Assembly: GCF_002067135.1 (NCBI RefSeq)
Contig: NZ_CP020105.1
Coordinates: forward strand, 4,712,001 to 4,776,000
DNA length: 64,000 nt
Direction of reading: 5' to 3'
Source of the DNA: Spirosoma rigui
GTDB taxonomy: Bacteria; Bacteroidota; Bacteroidia; Cytophagales; Spirosomataceae
The notes under the pieces were generated by a model. The model was not told the DNA's origin, searched no databases, and worked only from the letters and a program-made list of their open reading frames with translations. Of the stretch, positions 17,814 through 26,473 are shown one piece after another; positions within the stretch are counted from its first letter, which is position 1, and every line of letters begins with the position of its first letter. The position numbers and the translations under genes were made by a program.

Positions 17814-17876
17814 TCGACTCACCAACTGACCGATTCACTACCTAACCAACTGATCAACTAACTAACTCTATACCTG

Positions 17877-18764
17877 ATGTTAAAATCAATGACCGGTTTC
17901 GGCAACGCAACGGTGGAAGCTGACGGTCTGGCCGTGACGGCAGAAGTTAAAACCCTGAATTCGAAATTTCTAGATATATACTGCCGGATGCCCCGGCAGT
18001 TTGCAGACAAAGAGATCGAACTCCGCGCCTTACTGACGCAGCAGCTGGAGCGCGGCAAAGTTGAACTGTCGCTCAATTTGGCCCGTACCAACGCCATCCG
18101 GCCCGCTACAACGATCAACCGGCCCCTGGTGGCCGCTTATGTAAACGACCTGAAAGAAACGGCCAACAGCCTGCTGATGACGTTTTCGGACAGCGACGTA
18201 CTGCAGTTGGCCCTTCAACAACCCAACGCCTACCTCACCGAGTCGCCCGACACGTCGGCCGATGCAACGGACTGGGCAACGGTCCAGGCAGCCGTGGCCG
18301 AGGCCATTCGCCGGTGCGACGAGTTCCGGCGGCAGGATGGTGCGGTGCTGGAAACTAAATTTCAGGAGTATATCCAGCTCATTACCGACCGGCTGGCCGA
18401 CATTGAAGAGCAGGATGTCAAGCGGATTCCGGCCGTGCGCGAGCGTATGCGCAACTCCGTGAAGGAACTGCTGGAAAACGATAACTTCGACCAGAACCGC
18501 TTTGAGCAGGAATTGATGTACTACGTCGAAAAGTTCGACATTTCGGAAGAAAAGGTCAGGCTCAAGAATCACCTCAGCTATTTCCTGGAAGTACTGGCGA
18601 CGGAAGAAGCCAATGGCAAAAAGCTGAATTTCATTTCGCAGGAGATTGGTCGGGAAATCAACACCATCGGCTCCAAAGCCAACGACGCGGCCATTCAGCG
18701 GTTTGTGGTGCAGATGAAAGACGAGCTCGAAAAGATCAAGGAGCAGACCATGAATGTTATTTAA
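17877..18764 (+). CDS. yicC: YicC/YloC family endoribonuclease
   Basis: A 295-residue protein with the family start MLKSMTGFGNA, an N-terminal YicC domain (VEVKTLNSKFLD-type segment, QLERGKVELSLNLAR) and the C-terminal DUF1732 domain (KFDISEEKVRLKNHLSYFL, KKLNFISQEIGREINTIGSKAND, ending KDELEKIKEQTMNVI). In E. coli and B. subtilis YicC/YloC proteins are RNases affecting sRNA and mRNA decay, so cytoplasmic RNA turnover is the expected role. The gene next downstream (3-methyladenine DNA glycosylase) starts 9 bases after the stop, so the two are probably co-transcribed. Confidence 0.95.
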   Translation: MLKSMTGFGNATVEADGLAVTAEVKTLNSKFLDIYCRMPRQFADKEIELRALLTQQLERGKVELSLNLARTNAIRPATTINRPLVAAYVNDLKETANSLLMTFSDSDVLQLALQQPNAYLTESPDTSADATDWATVQAAVAEAIRRCDEFRRQDGAVLETKFQEYIQLITDRLADIEEQDVKRIPAVRERMRNSVKELLENDNFDQNRFEQELMYYVEKFDISEEKVRLKNHLSYFLEVLATEEANGKKLNFISQEIGREINTIGSKANDAAIQRFVVQMKDELEKIKEQTMNVI

Positions 18765-18773
18765 CAGCCATCG

Positions 18774-19424
18774 ATGCAGGCATTACCACTCAACGTTTAC
18801 CAGGATCACGATACCTTAACCCTGGCCCGGCTTCTGCTCGGCTGCGAACTCGTGCATGAGTCGCCGGAGGGCGTAACGGCGGGCATTATTGTCGAGACCG
18901 AGGGCTACATTACCGGCGACCCGGCCTGCCACGCTTACCGTCGCGCTACCAAACGGAACGCGGCTATGTTTGGGCCCGCCGGAACGCTTTACGTCTACCA
19001 GATCTATAATCACTATAACTGCATCAACGTCGTGACGGGGCCGGAAGGTGTGGGGGAAGCGGTGCTGATCCGGGCCCTCGAACCAACCGAAGGAACGGAC
19101 CTGATGGCCGCCCGCCGAAACGAGGCATTTAAAACCGGCTTCGAACGGTATCGTAACAACACCATCGACGCCACTACGCCCGAAGGTTTTCGAAATCTGG
19201 CCAACGGGCCCGGCAAACTGGTTTTTGCGATGGGCATTGATCGGGCAACCCACAATTTTGCGTCGCTGACCGAAAACACCGGACCGGCATCGCCCATCTA
19301 CATCCGCGGTCCCGTTCTGCACGATTTCGAAATGGTCACGACCACCCGCATCGGCATTAAATTCGGGGCCGATCTCCCCTACCGGTATTATATCAAAGGC
19401 AACCGGTTTGTGAGTCGAAAGTAA
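18774..19424 (+). CDS. DNA-3-methyladenine glycosylase, AAG/MPG family
   Basis: A 216-residue enzyme removing alkylated and deaminated purines in base-excision repair. Family motifs: [11 protein letters not shown], the catalytic Glu in [17 protein letters not shown], the intercalating-loop region [30 protein letters not shown], and [15 protein letters not shown]. Length and order match the compact bacterial AAG enzymes. The ATG at 18774 lies 9 bases after yicC. The last two codons and the stop are part of a perfect 78-bp palindrome shared with the convergent gene. Confidence 0.95.
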   Translation: MQALPLNVYQDHDTLTLARLLLGCELVHESPEGVTAGIIVETEGYITGDPACHAYRRATKRNAAMFGPAGTLYVYQIYNHYNCINVVTGPEGVGEAVLIRALEPTEGTDLMAARRNEAFKTGFERYRNNTIDATTPEGFRNLANGPGKLVFAMGIDRATHNFASLTENTGPASPIYIRGPVLHDFEMVTTTRIGIKFGADLPYRYYIKGNRFVSRK

Positions 19425-19495
19425 GGTACCCCAAATGAACAGGGCGTCTGCGTTACGTAACGCAGACGCCCTGTTCATTTGGGGTACCTTACTTT
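19418..19495. terminator. Perfect 78-bp palindrome containing the stop codons of two convergent genes
   Basis: Arms 19418-19456 and 19457-19495 are exact reverse complements over 39 bases with no spacer (centre CGTTAC/GTAACG). The left arm includes AAG-TAA of the glycosylase gene (stop 19422-19424) and the right arm includes the AAG-TAA end of the DUF6265 gene (stop 19489-19491 on the minus strand). Acting in both directions it should be a strong terminator for both genes; as DNA it could extrude as a cruciform. Confidence 0.9.
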
Positions 19496-19968
19496 ACTTT
19501 ATTGAACACGAACAAGTCAGCAAACGCCCAGCTACCGTCTTTGGGCTGGCCGCGCTGAATGACCAGCTGATTGCCCCGTTTCTGGTAGATGATCTGGATA
19601 GAACCGTCTTCTTTCTCGAACAGCGCCTGGTCTTTCTTCGCCGAAATAAACCGGTAACGATCCGATTTATCCTTTTCCTCCTGCCCGATCAGGCCGGGCT
19701 TGAAATGCTTCACCAGTACCACAGGCCCCTGTTCGGTCTGTTCAAAAATCAGCATTTCATACATCGTGACTTTGTTGTCTTTCATCATCCGCATGAAGCC
19801 GGTAAGGTTGTCGCCCACCGGGGCTATCCACGCGGCTTCGATGGGCCCGCCGTTAAAGGTTCCCAGCCAGCGGCCTTCCATAAAACTAACATCGGCGAGG
19901 GAGCCGGATTTGGGGGTCTGTGCGTAGCTGGCTACGACGGTGAAGAGGCAGAGTAAAATCGTTTTCAT
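19489..19968 (-). CDS. DUF6265 family secreted protein
   Basis: A 159-residue protein with a clear signal peptide (MKTILLCLFTVVASYAQT). The mature part has the DUF6265 pattern: SFMEGRWLGTFNGGPIEAAW, GDNLTGFMRMMKDNKVTMYEM, VVLVKHFKPGLIG and the final strand WAFADLFVFNKVK. It resembles small lipocalin-like beta-barrels of unknown function in Bacteroidota. Its 3' end lies inside the 78-bp palindrome. No neighbour suggests a role. Confidence 0.85.
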   Translation of the reverse strand: MKTILLCLFTVVASYAQTPKSGSLADVSFMEGRWLGTFNGGPIEAAWIAPVGDNLTGFMRMMKDNKVTMYEMLIFEQTEQGPVVLVKHFKPGLIGQEEKDKSDRYRFISAKKDQALFEKEDGSIQIIYQKRGNQLVIQRGQPKDGSWAFADLFVFNKVK

Positions 19969-20258
19969 AGGCTGAAAAGAAGAGTCCCGTAGCTAGCTAC
20001 TGTTTCGGCCGCGTTGCAGGCTAGCCAAACCAGCTGGCTATACACGGCTGTGTGGTAGTCAAAATGCCCCGTATGCGCCTGTTGTCAGGACAGGCGTACG
20101 GGCATACCACTCGTTCGTGCCACGGGGGGGGCATCAGGGTTGGCGAATATACCCACACTGTTACTTTCACCATAGTCGTTCTTCGACTATGGCCCGGTCA
20201 GCTAAAGCGAACAGGGGTCGTTCATTTGTGGCTTTACGCTCGTTACGCAAGGATTTCC
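19969..20258. other. Intergenic region with several small hairpins and a G8 run
   Basis: About 290 bases between two minus-strand genes. It contains an imperfect hairpin near 20064-20095 (TGCCCCGTATGCGCCTGT against ACAGGCGTACGGGCA), a run of eight G at 20124-20131 and a perfect 9-base inverted repeat at 20170-20178/20184-20192 (CCATAGTCG). The last is the likely 3' hairpin of the permease gene. An open frame of 74 codons on the + strand (20052-20276) has no recognisable protein features. Confidence 0.45.
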
Positions 20259-22646
20259 CTACTCAGCCCGCAGTGATTTGACCGGGTTCGTAAGGGCCGC
20301 TTTCGCGCTTTGCAGGCCAACAGTCAGGAGAGCAATACCGATGGCCAGCAGGCCCGCCAGCGCAAAGACCCACCATTCAATGTCCGTTTTATAGGCAAAT
20401 CGCTGCAACCACTGGCTCATGGCATACCAGGCCAGCGGGGTAGCCAGCAGGATGGCAATAAAAACCAGTTTCAGGAAATCGCTGGAGAGCAACGTAATGA
20501 TACTCCAGACGGAAGCACCCAGCACTTTACGAACGCCAATTTCTTTGGTTCTGGTTTCGGCCGCCAGCGCTGCCAGTCCGAACAGGCCCAGGCAGGCAAT
20601 CAAGATCGCCAGCATCGTGAACACCAGTAGCAACTGGCCCTGCTTCTGCTCGGCTTTGTACTGCTGGGAAAAGTTCTCATCCAGGAAGCGGAAGCTCAGC
20701 GTAGCAGCCGGATCGTACTGCCGATACACCTTTCTGATGTATTCCAGGGCTTCTTCTGCTTTTCCGGACCGGATTCGGACGTAAAGATTATCTTTCTCGG
20801 ATGGGGCGGCCATTTGCAGCACCAGCGGCTCAATCTTGTGCTGAAGCGAGTAGGTATGAAAATCGCGGACCACCCCTACCACCCGGGCTTCGGCGGTTTC
20901 CTTGTGGTCGAGAAAATACCGTATCCGTTTGCCAATGGGCGACTGCCACCCCATTTTCCTGACCAGCGATTCGTTGACCAGCACAGCCCCCAGTGCATCG
21001 GCCGGATACGTTTCGCTGATAGTACGCCCCTGCTTCAGTTTAATTTGCAGGGTGTTGAGGTAATCTGAGTCGATGGAAAATTTCTGCACAACCTGCGTGG
21101 CGGTGGGCATGATACCATATTGCTCGAGAAACATTCCGTTTGTGCCGATGTTGTTATTGCCGATGGGGTTGCTGGCCGCCGATACAGCTTCGATGAGCGG
21201 ACTGCGCTGCAACTCTTCTTTCAGGGACTGAACCTGCCGGCGGGGCGAATCACCATCCAGGTGAAATGTGAGCACCTGTTCTTTGTTGAAGCCCAGGTCT
21301 TTGTGCTGTACGTAGCTCATCTGTCGGTAGATCACCCATGAACAGGCAATCAGCCCCACAGCCGTCACGAACTGAAACACCACCAGCGACTTCCGAAAGC
21401 TGACTCCGTTCGCCTGCCCGCCCGTTTGTCCTTTCAGCGCCACCACCGTTCGAAAACCGGATAGGTACAGGGCTGGATACAGACCACTGGCAGCACCCAG
21501 CAACAGCGCAAAAGCGACCCCTACACCCAGCGTAGGCCAGAAGCCGTATGCTGTAAGCGACAGCGATTTATCGGCGAGTTCGTTGAACAGTGGCAGGGCT
21601 GCGTTGGCGAGCAGGATACCCACTCCGCCAGCGGCCACTGACATCAGCATTGACTCGGTCATAAACTGGCCCATCAGCTGGGTCCGCCGGGAGCCAATTG
21701 CTTTGCGCACACCCACTTCCCGCATCCGCCCCATAGCCCGCACAGTATACAGATTCACGTAGTTAATGCCCGCAATCGTCAGAATCAGCGCGGCTACGAG
21801 CAAAAAAATGTAAACAGTTTGCCGGTTACCGTTGGCACCAGCTTCGTAGTCCAGGTGCGAGTCAAGGTGAATGGCCGGGAGCGGCTGAAGTTCCATTCGG
21901 TACGTCAGGTCGCCCATTTCCTTCTTCAGGTGTTTTGGGAAGAAATCGGTGAGCTTCGCTTCCAGCGCGCTGGCATCACTGCCTTTGTGAAGCAATAGAT
22001 AAGTATACAGTTCGAAATTCTGCCAGCCGTTGGTGTAGTTGGCGGGAAATGACCGCAGCGCACTGAACTGGATATGTGCGTTTGTGGGTACATCGGCCAT
22101 GACGCCCGTTACGGTATTGGGGTAGTTATTACTGAACGTTACCGTTTGCCCAATGGCTTTGGCGGGGTCGCCAAACAGTTTTTCGGCCAGACTCTTCGTC
22201 AGCACGATGCATTGAGGCTGCGCCAGTGCCGTTGCCGGGTTGCCATACAGCAACGGGAAGGTGAACACATCAAACACCGATTTATCGGTGAACATAATGT
22301 CGCCGGCTTCGATACTTTTGTCTTTGTACGCAATCACGCCCCCGCCTTCCGTATTCAGGCGAACGGTATTTTCGATTTCAGGGTAGTCGCTTTTTAGGGC
22401 ATCAGCAAACGGGGCTGACGTGGGCGCCAGTTGAAGCGTACCACCCGGCCACTGGGCGTACTGCACCACCCGAAAGATCCGGTCGGCATTGGCATGAAAC
22501 CGATCGTAGCTGAGTTCGTGCCAGACATATAGCCCCATCAGGCCAACGGCAGCAATACCTACGCCCATTCCGGTAATATTAAGGGCCGTAAACATTCGGT
22601 TTTTCCAGAGATTCCGAAGCGCAATGATGAGGTTGTTCCGTAGCAT
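20259..22646 (-). CDS. ABC transporter permease, FtsX/MacB family
   Basis: A 795-residue protein with two MacB-type periplasmic domains and two FtsX permease cores. It starts MLRNNLIIALRNLWKNRMF at the ATG at 22646; 21 more upstream codons are open but not family-like. An N-terminal membrane helix is followed by a periplasmic domain (YDRFHANADRIFRVV), three helices with the FtsX signature MREVGVRKAIGSRRTQLMGQF, a second periplasmic domain after RKSLVVFQFVTAVGLIACS, and a final three-helix core with TKEIGVRKVLGASVWSI, ending NPVKSLRAE. Such permeases work with a separate ATPase in export or mechanotransmission; no ATPase gene is adjacent. Confidence 0.92.
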   Translation of the reverse strand: MLRNNLIIALRNLWKNRMFTALNITGMGVGIAAVGLMGLYVWHELSYDRFHANADRIFRVVQYAQWPGGTLQLAPTSAPFADALKSDYPEIENTVRLNTEGGGVIAYKDKSIEAGDIMFTDKSVFDVFTFPLLYGNPATALAQPQCIVLTKSLAEKLFGDPAKAIGQTVTFSNNYPNTVTGVMADVPTNAHIQFSALRSFPANYTNGWQNFELYTYLLLHKGSDASALEAKLTDFFPKHLKKEMGDLTYRMELQPLPAIHLDSHLDYEAGANGNRQTVYIFLLVAALILTIAGINYVNLYTVRAMGRMREVGVRKAIGSRRTQLMGQFMTESMLMSVAAGGVGILLANAALPLFNELADKSLSLTAYGFWPTLGVGVAFALLLGAASGLYPALYLSGFRTVVALKGQTGGQANGVSFRKSLVVFQFVTAVGLIACSWVIYRQMSYVQHKDLGFNKEQVLTFHLDGDSPRRQVQSLKEELQRSPLIEAVSAASNPIGNNNIGTNGMFLEQYGIMPTATQVVQKFSIDSDYLNTLQIKLKQGRTISETYPADALGAVLVNESLVRKMGWQSPIGKRIRYFLDHKETAEARVVGVVRDFHTYSLQHKIEPLVLQMAAPSEKDNLYVRIRSGKAEEALEYIRKVYRQYDPAATLSFRFLDENFSQQYKAEQKQGQLLLVFTMLAILIACLGLFGLAALAAETRTKEIGVRKVLGASVWSIITLLSSDFLKLVFIAILLATPLAWYAMSQWLQRFAYKTDIEWWVFALAGLLAIGIALLTVGLQSAKAALTNPVKSLRAE

Positions 22647-22708
22647 GGGACGTATACAGTAAAACGAGGTCAAATGGCTGTGTCTAGCATGTACCAAAAG
22701 CCGTACCA

Positions 22709-22716
22709 CAAATATA
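22709..22716 (-). promoter_or_regulatory. Candidate -7 box TATATTTG for the FtsX-family gene
   Basis: On the minus strand TATATTTG matches TAnnTTTG exactly and lies about 60 bases before the ATG at 22646. A TTG occurs upstream but at a non-standard distance (13 bases), so support is partial. Confidence 0.4.
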
Positions 22717-22865
22717 AATTAATGATAGTCAACTTATTAACCAACAGCAAACTCCCAGTCCGTCCGAAAATGGACAGGTGCCTGTTCGCTTGTGGACAGG
22801 AGGCCCGGCTCCGGCTCATCGGGACGTAACCTGGCCGGCCGGATCACCACGTATCAGCACCGGCG

Positions 22866-25148
22866 TTATCGCACTTCCCAGTCGTGCCGGCCGGCCGCTA
22901 CGGATTCGACCTTCCAGTACGTACCAGCCGCCAGGGCTTTAACTGGTTTCCCGTTTTGCCAAACCCGGCTTCTGGCTTGCTTCCGGGGCAAGTACACGAC
23001 CCCACTTGTGTTGGCGGGTAGTATCGTAGTCAGGCGAAAGGCGTCCGGGCGGTTGTCGAACGTTACGGTGATGGGGCCGCGCAGGGTAGCCAGTTGCAAT
23101 GATGCCTGCCGTAACGTATCGGGCTGGGGCTTAATCTGAATCGTTTCGTACGCGGGCGTCAGCGCGTCAACCCCCATTAGTTTGCGGACGATGATGTTGG
23201 CCGGAGCCGCTCCCCAGGCATGGTTCCAGTCCTGATTGGGTTTGTAACGGGTGTCCCAGGCTTCAGTGGTCATGGTCGAACCGGTCCGGAGCATGTTGTA
23301 CCAGCTGCGTTCGTCGGTCGCCGTAAGGAGGGCCAGCGCGTAGGCACTTTCATCGGCATTGTACAGGGCATCGAGCAGAAACTGCGAGCCATAGACGCTG
23401 CAGGCCATACCCCGCGACCGGATATGCGCGAGCACCTGCGGGTGGTAGTTAACGGGCACCAGTCCAAAGGCGAGCGCCATCATGTTGGCATGGAGCGATG
23501 CATGGTCAGTTCCGTCACCATCCCGGACCAGGCCGGTTTTGCTGTCGATGAAGGTGGCCTGGTACGCTTTCTTCACCTGATTGAAGCGGTTGATGTACAG
23601 CGCAGCGTCATCGGCCTTACCCAGCCGACCAGCCAGTTGCGCCATGAACCTCAGCGCCTGGTAGTGGAACGCGTTGACAACCGCGTTGTAATCCCGGAAC
23701 ACAAACCCGTCCGTCTCCCCCGCTTCTTTCTTGCCGAGTCCCAGCACACCCTGCTGTGGCCAGTCGACGATATCCTGGATGATTGGACGACCATCGAACG
23801 TATCGTAGTGAATCGACTTCTTGAATTCGGGTGTCTGGAGTCCCGTTCGGGTACTGATCAGCCCGTCGGGCCGGGCCAATGGCAACAGGAGTTTCGCCTT
23901 CAGCTCGGGGTAGAGGGCGGCCACCGTACGCGGGTCACCGGAGTAGAGGAAATCATACCAGGCAATCAGTACGTTTTGCAGCGACCATTCGGTAGGCCAG
24001 GTTGCGTGAAAGATCAGGTAGTTCAACGACCGTTTGGCTATGTTGTATTCGGCATCGGTCGCGTAGTGCGAGAGCTGGTTGATCAGCGCATCGGCTTCGT
24101 AAGGTATGCGTTCGCGGTCACCATCCACGTAGTAACCCGTAAACGTCGTTGCCTTGATGGTGTGCTTACACAGGTCCCAGATCTGGTTGAGTGTCGCGCT
24201 GGAACTGCTGAAAGTCGTGGCCGTTTCATCGAACGGGTAGGTCACTACCTGCCGGATAACCTGATCGATATGTACCGCCGGGTTTGGCCGTTCCACCTCA
24301 ACGTAGCGGAAGGGCAGTACCTCTCCAATATACTCGGGCATAAGAATGGCTTTGGGCCCGGTATTTCGCTTGTCGGGCATGAACTGAACGGCGTACCGGT
24401 GGGTACCCTTTTGCAGCACCAGCGGTATGCGCCGGTACCGAAGCACACCCGTCGGCTTTGTGTTCACGTGGCCATCGGGGGTGATGGCTTCTCCTATGTG
24501 CAGCATCAGCGTGTCGGAACCGGCGGGGCTGGTAGCCGTCAGCAGCACCTGCCCGAACGCATCCTGCCCGAAATCATATACTAGGCCCTGCTGTCCAATG
24601 GGCCGCTGCGACCGGGGCGCTTCTTCGGTTTTTACCAGTGGGTAAACCGGTGTCTCGTAGTCGGCCAGCCGGTCGGCTGTGCGAAATGCTTTGGCCGGGG
24701 AGAAATTGCTTTCCATCGTTTGTCCGTTCCAGACTTTCACCCGCCAGTAGTACGTGCGATTAGTATCCAGCCGATGGTCGGCGGGCAGCAACACTCCCAC
24801 ACTTTGGCCGCTCATTACTTTGCCCGAGTCCCAGACATCGCCAACGGCAGCCTGACTAGTGTTCCGCGACGACGAAAGAATCAGCCGATAAGCCGTTTGC
24901 TGGCTCCCCACTGCCGGATCGGACAGCACCCAGCTGAACGACGGGTGCGTACTGCGAATCAGTGCCCGCTGCCCGACGAAACCCGCCGAGTCGGCCGCGT
25001 CCAGTGTATAGTTTGTGACGAACCCATTGTGCCATACCCTATCGGTATGCTGCAGCAGATCGGTACGGAGGGTAGTAGGCGATGCCGGCCCCTGAGCCAA
25101 TACGGTCAGGTTACCAGCGAGCATCCCCAACAGGAACAGGTAGCGCAT
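22866..25148 (-). CDS. Alpha-L-rhamnosidase-like glycoside hydrolase (GH78 family)
   Basis: A 760-residue secreted protein (signal peptide MRYLFLLGMLAGNLTVLAQ). An N-terminal fibronectin-like domain (YRLILSSS, YYWRVKVWNG) leads into beta-sandwich regions (YDFGQDAFGQVLL, LMLHIGEAITPDGHV) and an (alpha/alpha)6 barrel. YYVDGDRERIPYEADALIN matches the GH78 motif that carries the general acid (D-x-D-R-E-R), and TTEAWDTRY with NQDWNHAWGAAPANII covers the general base region. GH78 enzymes release terminal alpha-L-rhamnose from plant or algal polysaccharides or glycosides. It is last in the SusC-SusD-GH43-DUF2264 set, 12 bases from the gene before it. Confidence 0.88.
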   Translation of the reverse strand: MRYLFLLGMLAGNLTVLAQGPASPTTLRTDLLQHTDRVWHNGFVTNYTLDAADSAGFVGQRALIRSTHPSFSWVLSDPAVGSQQTAYRLILSSSRNTSQAAVGDVWDSGKVMSGQSVGVLLPADHRLDTNRTYYWRVKVWNGQTMESNFSPAKAFRTADRLADYETPVYPLVKTEEAPRSQRPIGQQGLVYDFGQDAFGQVLLTATSPAGSDTLMLHIGEAITPDGHVNTKPTGVLRYRRIPLVLQKGTHRYAVQFMPDKRNTGPKAILMPEYIGEVLPFRYVEVERPNPAVHIDQVIRQVVTYPFDETATTFSSSSATLNQIWDLCKHTIKATTFTGYYVDGDRERIPYEADALINQLSHYATDAEYNIAKRSLNYLIFHATWPTEWSLQNVLIAWYDFLYSGDPRTVAALYPELKAKLLLPLARPDGLISTRTGLQTPEFKKSIHYDTFDGRPIIQDIVDWPQQGVLGLGKKEAGETDGFVFRDYNAVVNAFHYQALRFMAQLAGRLGKADDAALYINRFNQVKKAYQATFIDSKTGLVRDGDGTDHASLHANMMALAFGLVPVNYHPQVLAHIRSRGMACSVYGSQFLLDALYNADESAYALALLTATDERSWYNMLRTGSTMTTEAWDTRYKPNQDWNHAWGAAPANIIVRKLMGVDALTPAYETIQIKPQPDTLRQASLQLATLRGPITVTFDNRPDAFRLTTILPANTSGVVYLPRKQARSRVWQNGKPVKALAAGTYWKVESVAAGRHDWEVR

Positions 25149-25160
25149 GAACGGAGTGGA

Positions 25161-26414
25161 TTAATGTAGATTCACACTGTGGTCATTCGGGAAATCGTCG
25201 CCACTCCAGATGCGCTGCGCACTCCACTTTTCGGGTGCACCCGCCCAGAAGGGATCGGTTTCGGGCAGGCCCAGCGGCAGGAAGATAGCAGTGGCCAGGT
25301 AGAGGCTTCCCTGGTTGTTGTACGAGTCGGCCAGGTCGGGCTGCGACCCATACAGCCCGATCGTGAGCCAGCCCTGCTGGTAGGTCGACGGGCTTTCCAG
25401 CGTTTTGCGGAGAACGGCCGTCAGAGCGCAACGAACCTGAGCGGGCTTCAGTTGTTCAGGCAGAGCTTTCCGCCACGCCATATCGGCCAGGTGGTGGAAC
25501 GCAGCCCCCCGGTACACGATAGACCGCCCGGTGGCCGGGAACGTACCGTCGGCGTTGATGAGTCGCTCCTGAATAATGGCGTAACGTTCATTCCGCTTTT
25601 TGAGCCTGGCGATCATCCCGGCGTAGGCACTGGTCTTTTTGCCGATAATGTCGGTAATGGTTGCCAGGTAGGGCTGGATCACGTAGCTGTTGTAGTAGTC
25701 GAAAGCAAAGGAAGGCCCGTCCATGTACACGCCATCGCCCACGTACCACTGCTCCAGTTGCTGCAGGGCATAATCGACCCGCATGGGGTCCCACTCGTAG
25801 CCGTACTTGCAAAAGAAGGCTTCGGTCATGGCCGAAAACAGCAGCCAGTTGGAAAAACCCGGCTTAAACTGGCGGGTACTTTTCAACACCCTGACCAGCC
25901 GCTCCCGGTCGATCTTCGACATGTTTTCCCACAACCACGGCGCCCGAACGAACGCGTAGGCCAGAAACGATGCGTCGACCAGCTGCTGACCGGCAATGTC
26001 GAACCGCATATAATCGTTGGCCGTAGAATCGAGCGCGTGGGTTAATCCCTGAAGCACCCATTGCCGGTACTGGTTGCGCAGGGCCACCTCGTCGGTGCTT
26101 CCTCCCTCCCCCTGCAACCAGGGGGCAATGCCGCTGAGCACCCGGCCCAGCACCTCTACGTACTGCACCTCGAGCCGCTGCTCCCGGTTGTCGGTACGGA
26201 TCGAGACCCGCTTCGGCATGGCAATCCGCAGGCTGTCGTGGGCCAGGCTGGACAAGACCGGCCGGACCATCCTATCCATTTCGGTTAGCCAGACGATCCG
26301 GTCGTTAACGGGTTTCACTTTTGCCGACGCGTTTTTTTTCTGGGCGAGTGCGGGACTGCCCAGCAGCAGTAAAAAAACGAAAATTCGCAGCAGGCGGGAC
26401 ATTGACTGATTCAT
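25161..26414 (-). CDS. DUF2264 domain protein, secreted
   Basis: A 417-residue secreted protein (signal peptide around LLRIFVFLLLLGSPALAQ). The DUF2264 pattern is clear: RLEVQYVEVLGRVLSGIAPWL, FLAYAFVRAPWLWENM, NWLLFSAMTEAFFCKYG, WYVGDGVYMDGPSFAFDYYNSYVIQP, GRSIVYRGAAFHHLADMAW and YNNQGSLYLATAIFLPLGLP. It is predicted to be an (alpha/alpha)6 barrel and is often next to glycoside hydrolases or lyases in polysaccharide loci; its reaction is unproven. A second ATG at 26402 (MSRLL) is an equally likely start. It sits between GH43-like and GH78-like genes with gaps of 59 and 12 bases, indicating one operon. Confidence 0.9.
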   Translation of the reverse strand: MNQSMSRLLRIFVFLLLLGSPALAQKKNASAKVKPVNDRIVWLTEMDRMVRPVLSSLAHDSLRIAMPKRVSIRTDNREQRLEVQYVEVLGRVLSGIAPWLQGEGGSTDEVALRNQYRQWVLQGLTHALDSTANDYMRFDIAGQQLVDASFLAYAFVRAPWLWENMSKIDRERLVRVLKSTRQFKPGFSNWLLFSAMTEAFFCKYGYEWDPMRVDYALQQLEQWYVGDGVYMDGPSFAFDYYNSYVIQPYLATITDIIGKKTSAYAGMIARLKKRNERYAIIQERLINADGTFPATGRSIVYRGAAFHHLADMAWRKALPEQLKPAQVRCALTAVLRKTLESPSTYQQGWLTIGLYGSQPDLADSYNNQGSLYLATAIFLPLGLPETDPFWAGAPEKWSAQRIWSGDDFPNDHSVNLH

Positions 26415-26473
26415 GGCTGGTCAACGGTGGGTAGTGAGTTCGGAAGTTTGGGTGGGCTTGGTTTCGTCGCGGC

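Noticed and set aside
26100-26135. CCCTCCCCCTGCAACCAGGGGGC in the DUF2264 gene as a third copy of the 44-bp repeat
   Set aside because: Only the C-rich and G-rich ends are similar; the GGTCCGCCGTTGCGG core is absent and the encoded residues match the family.
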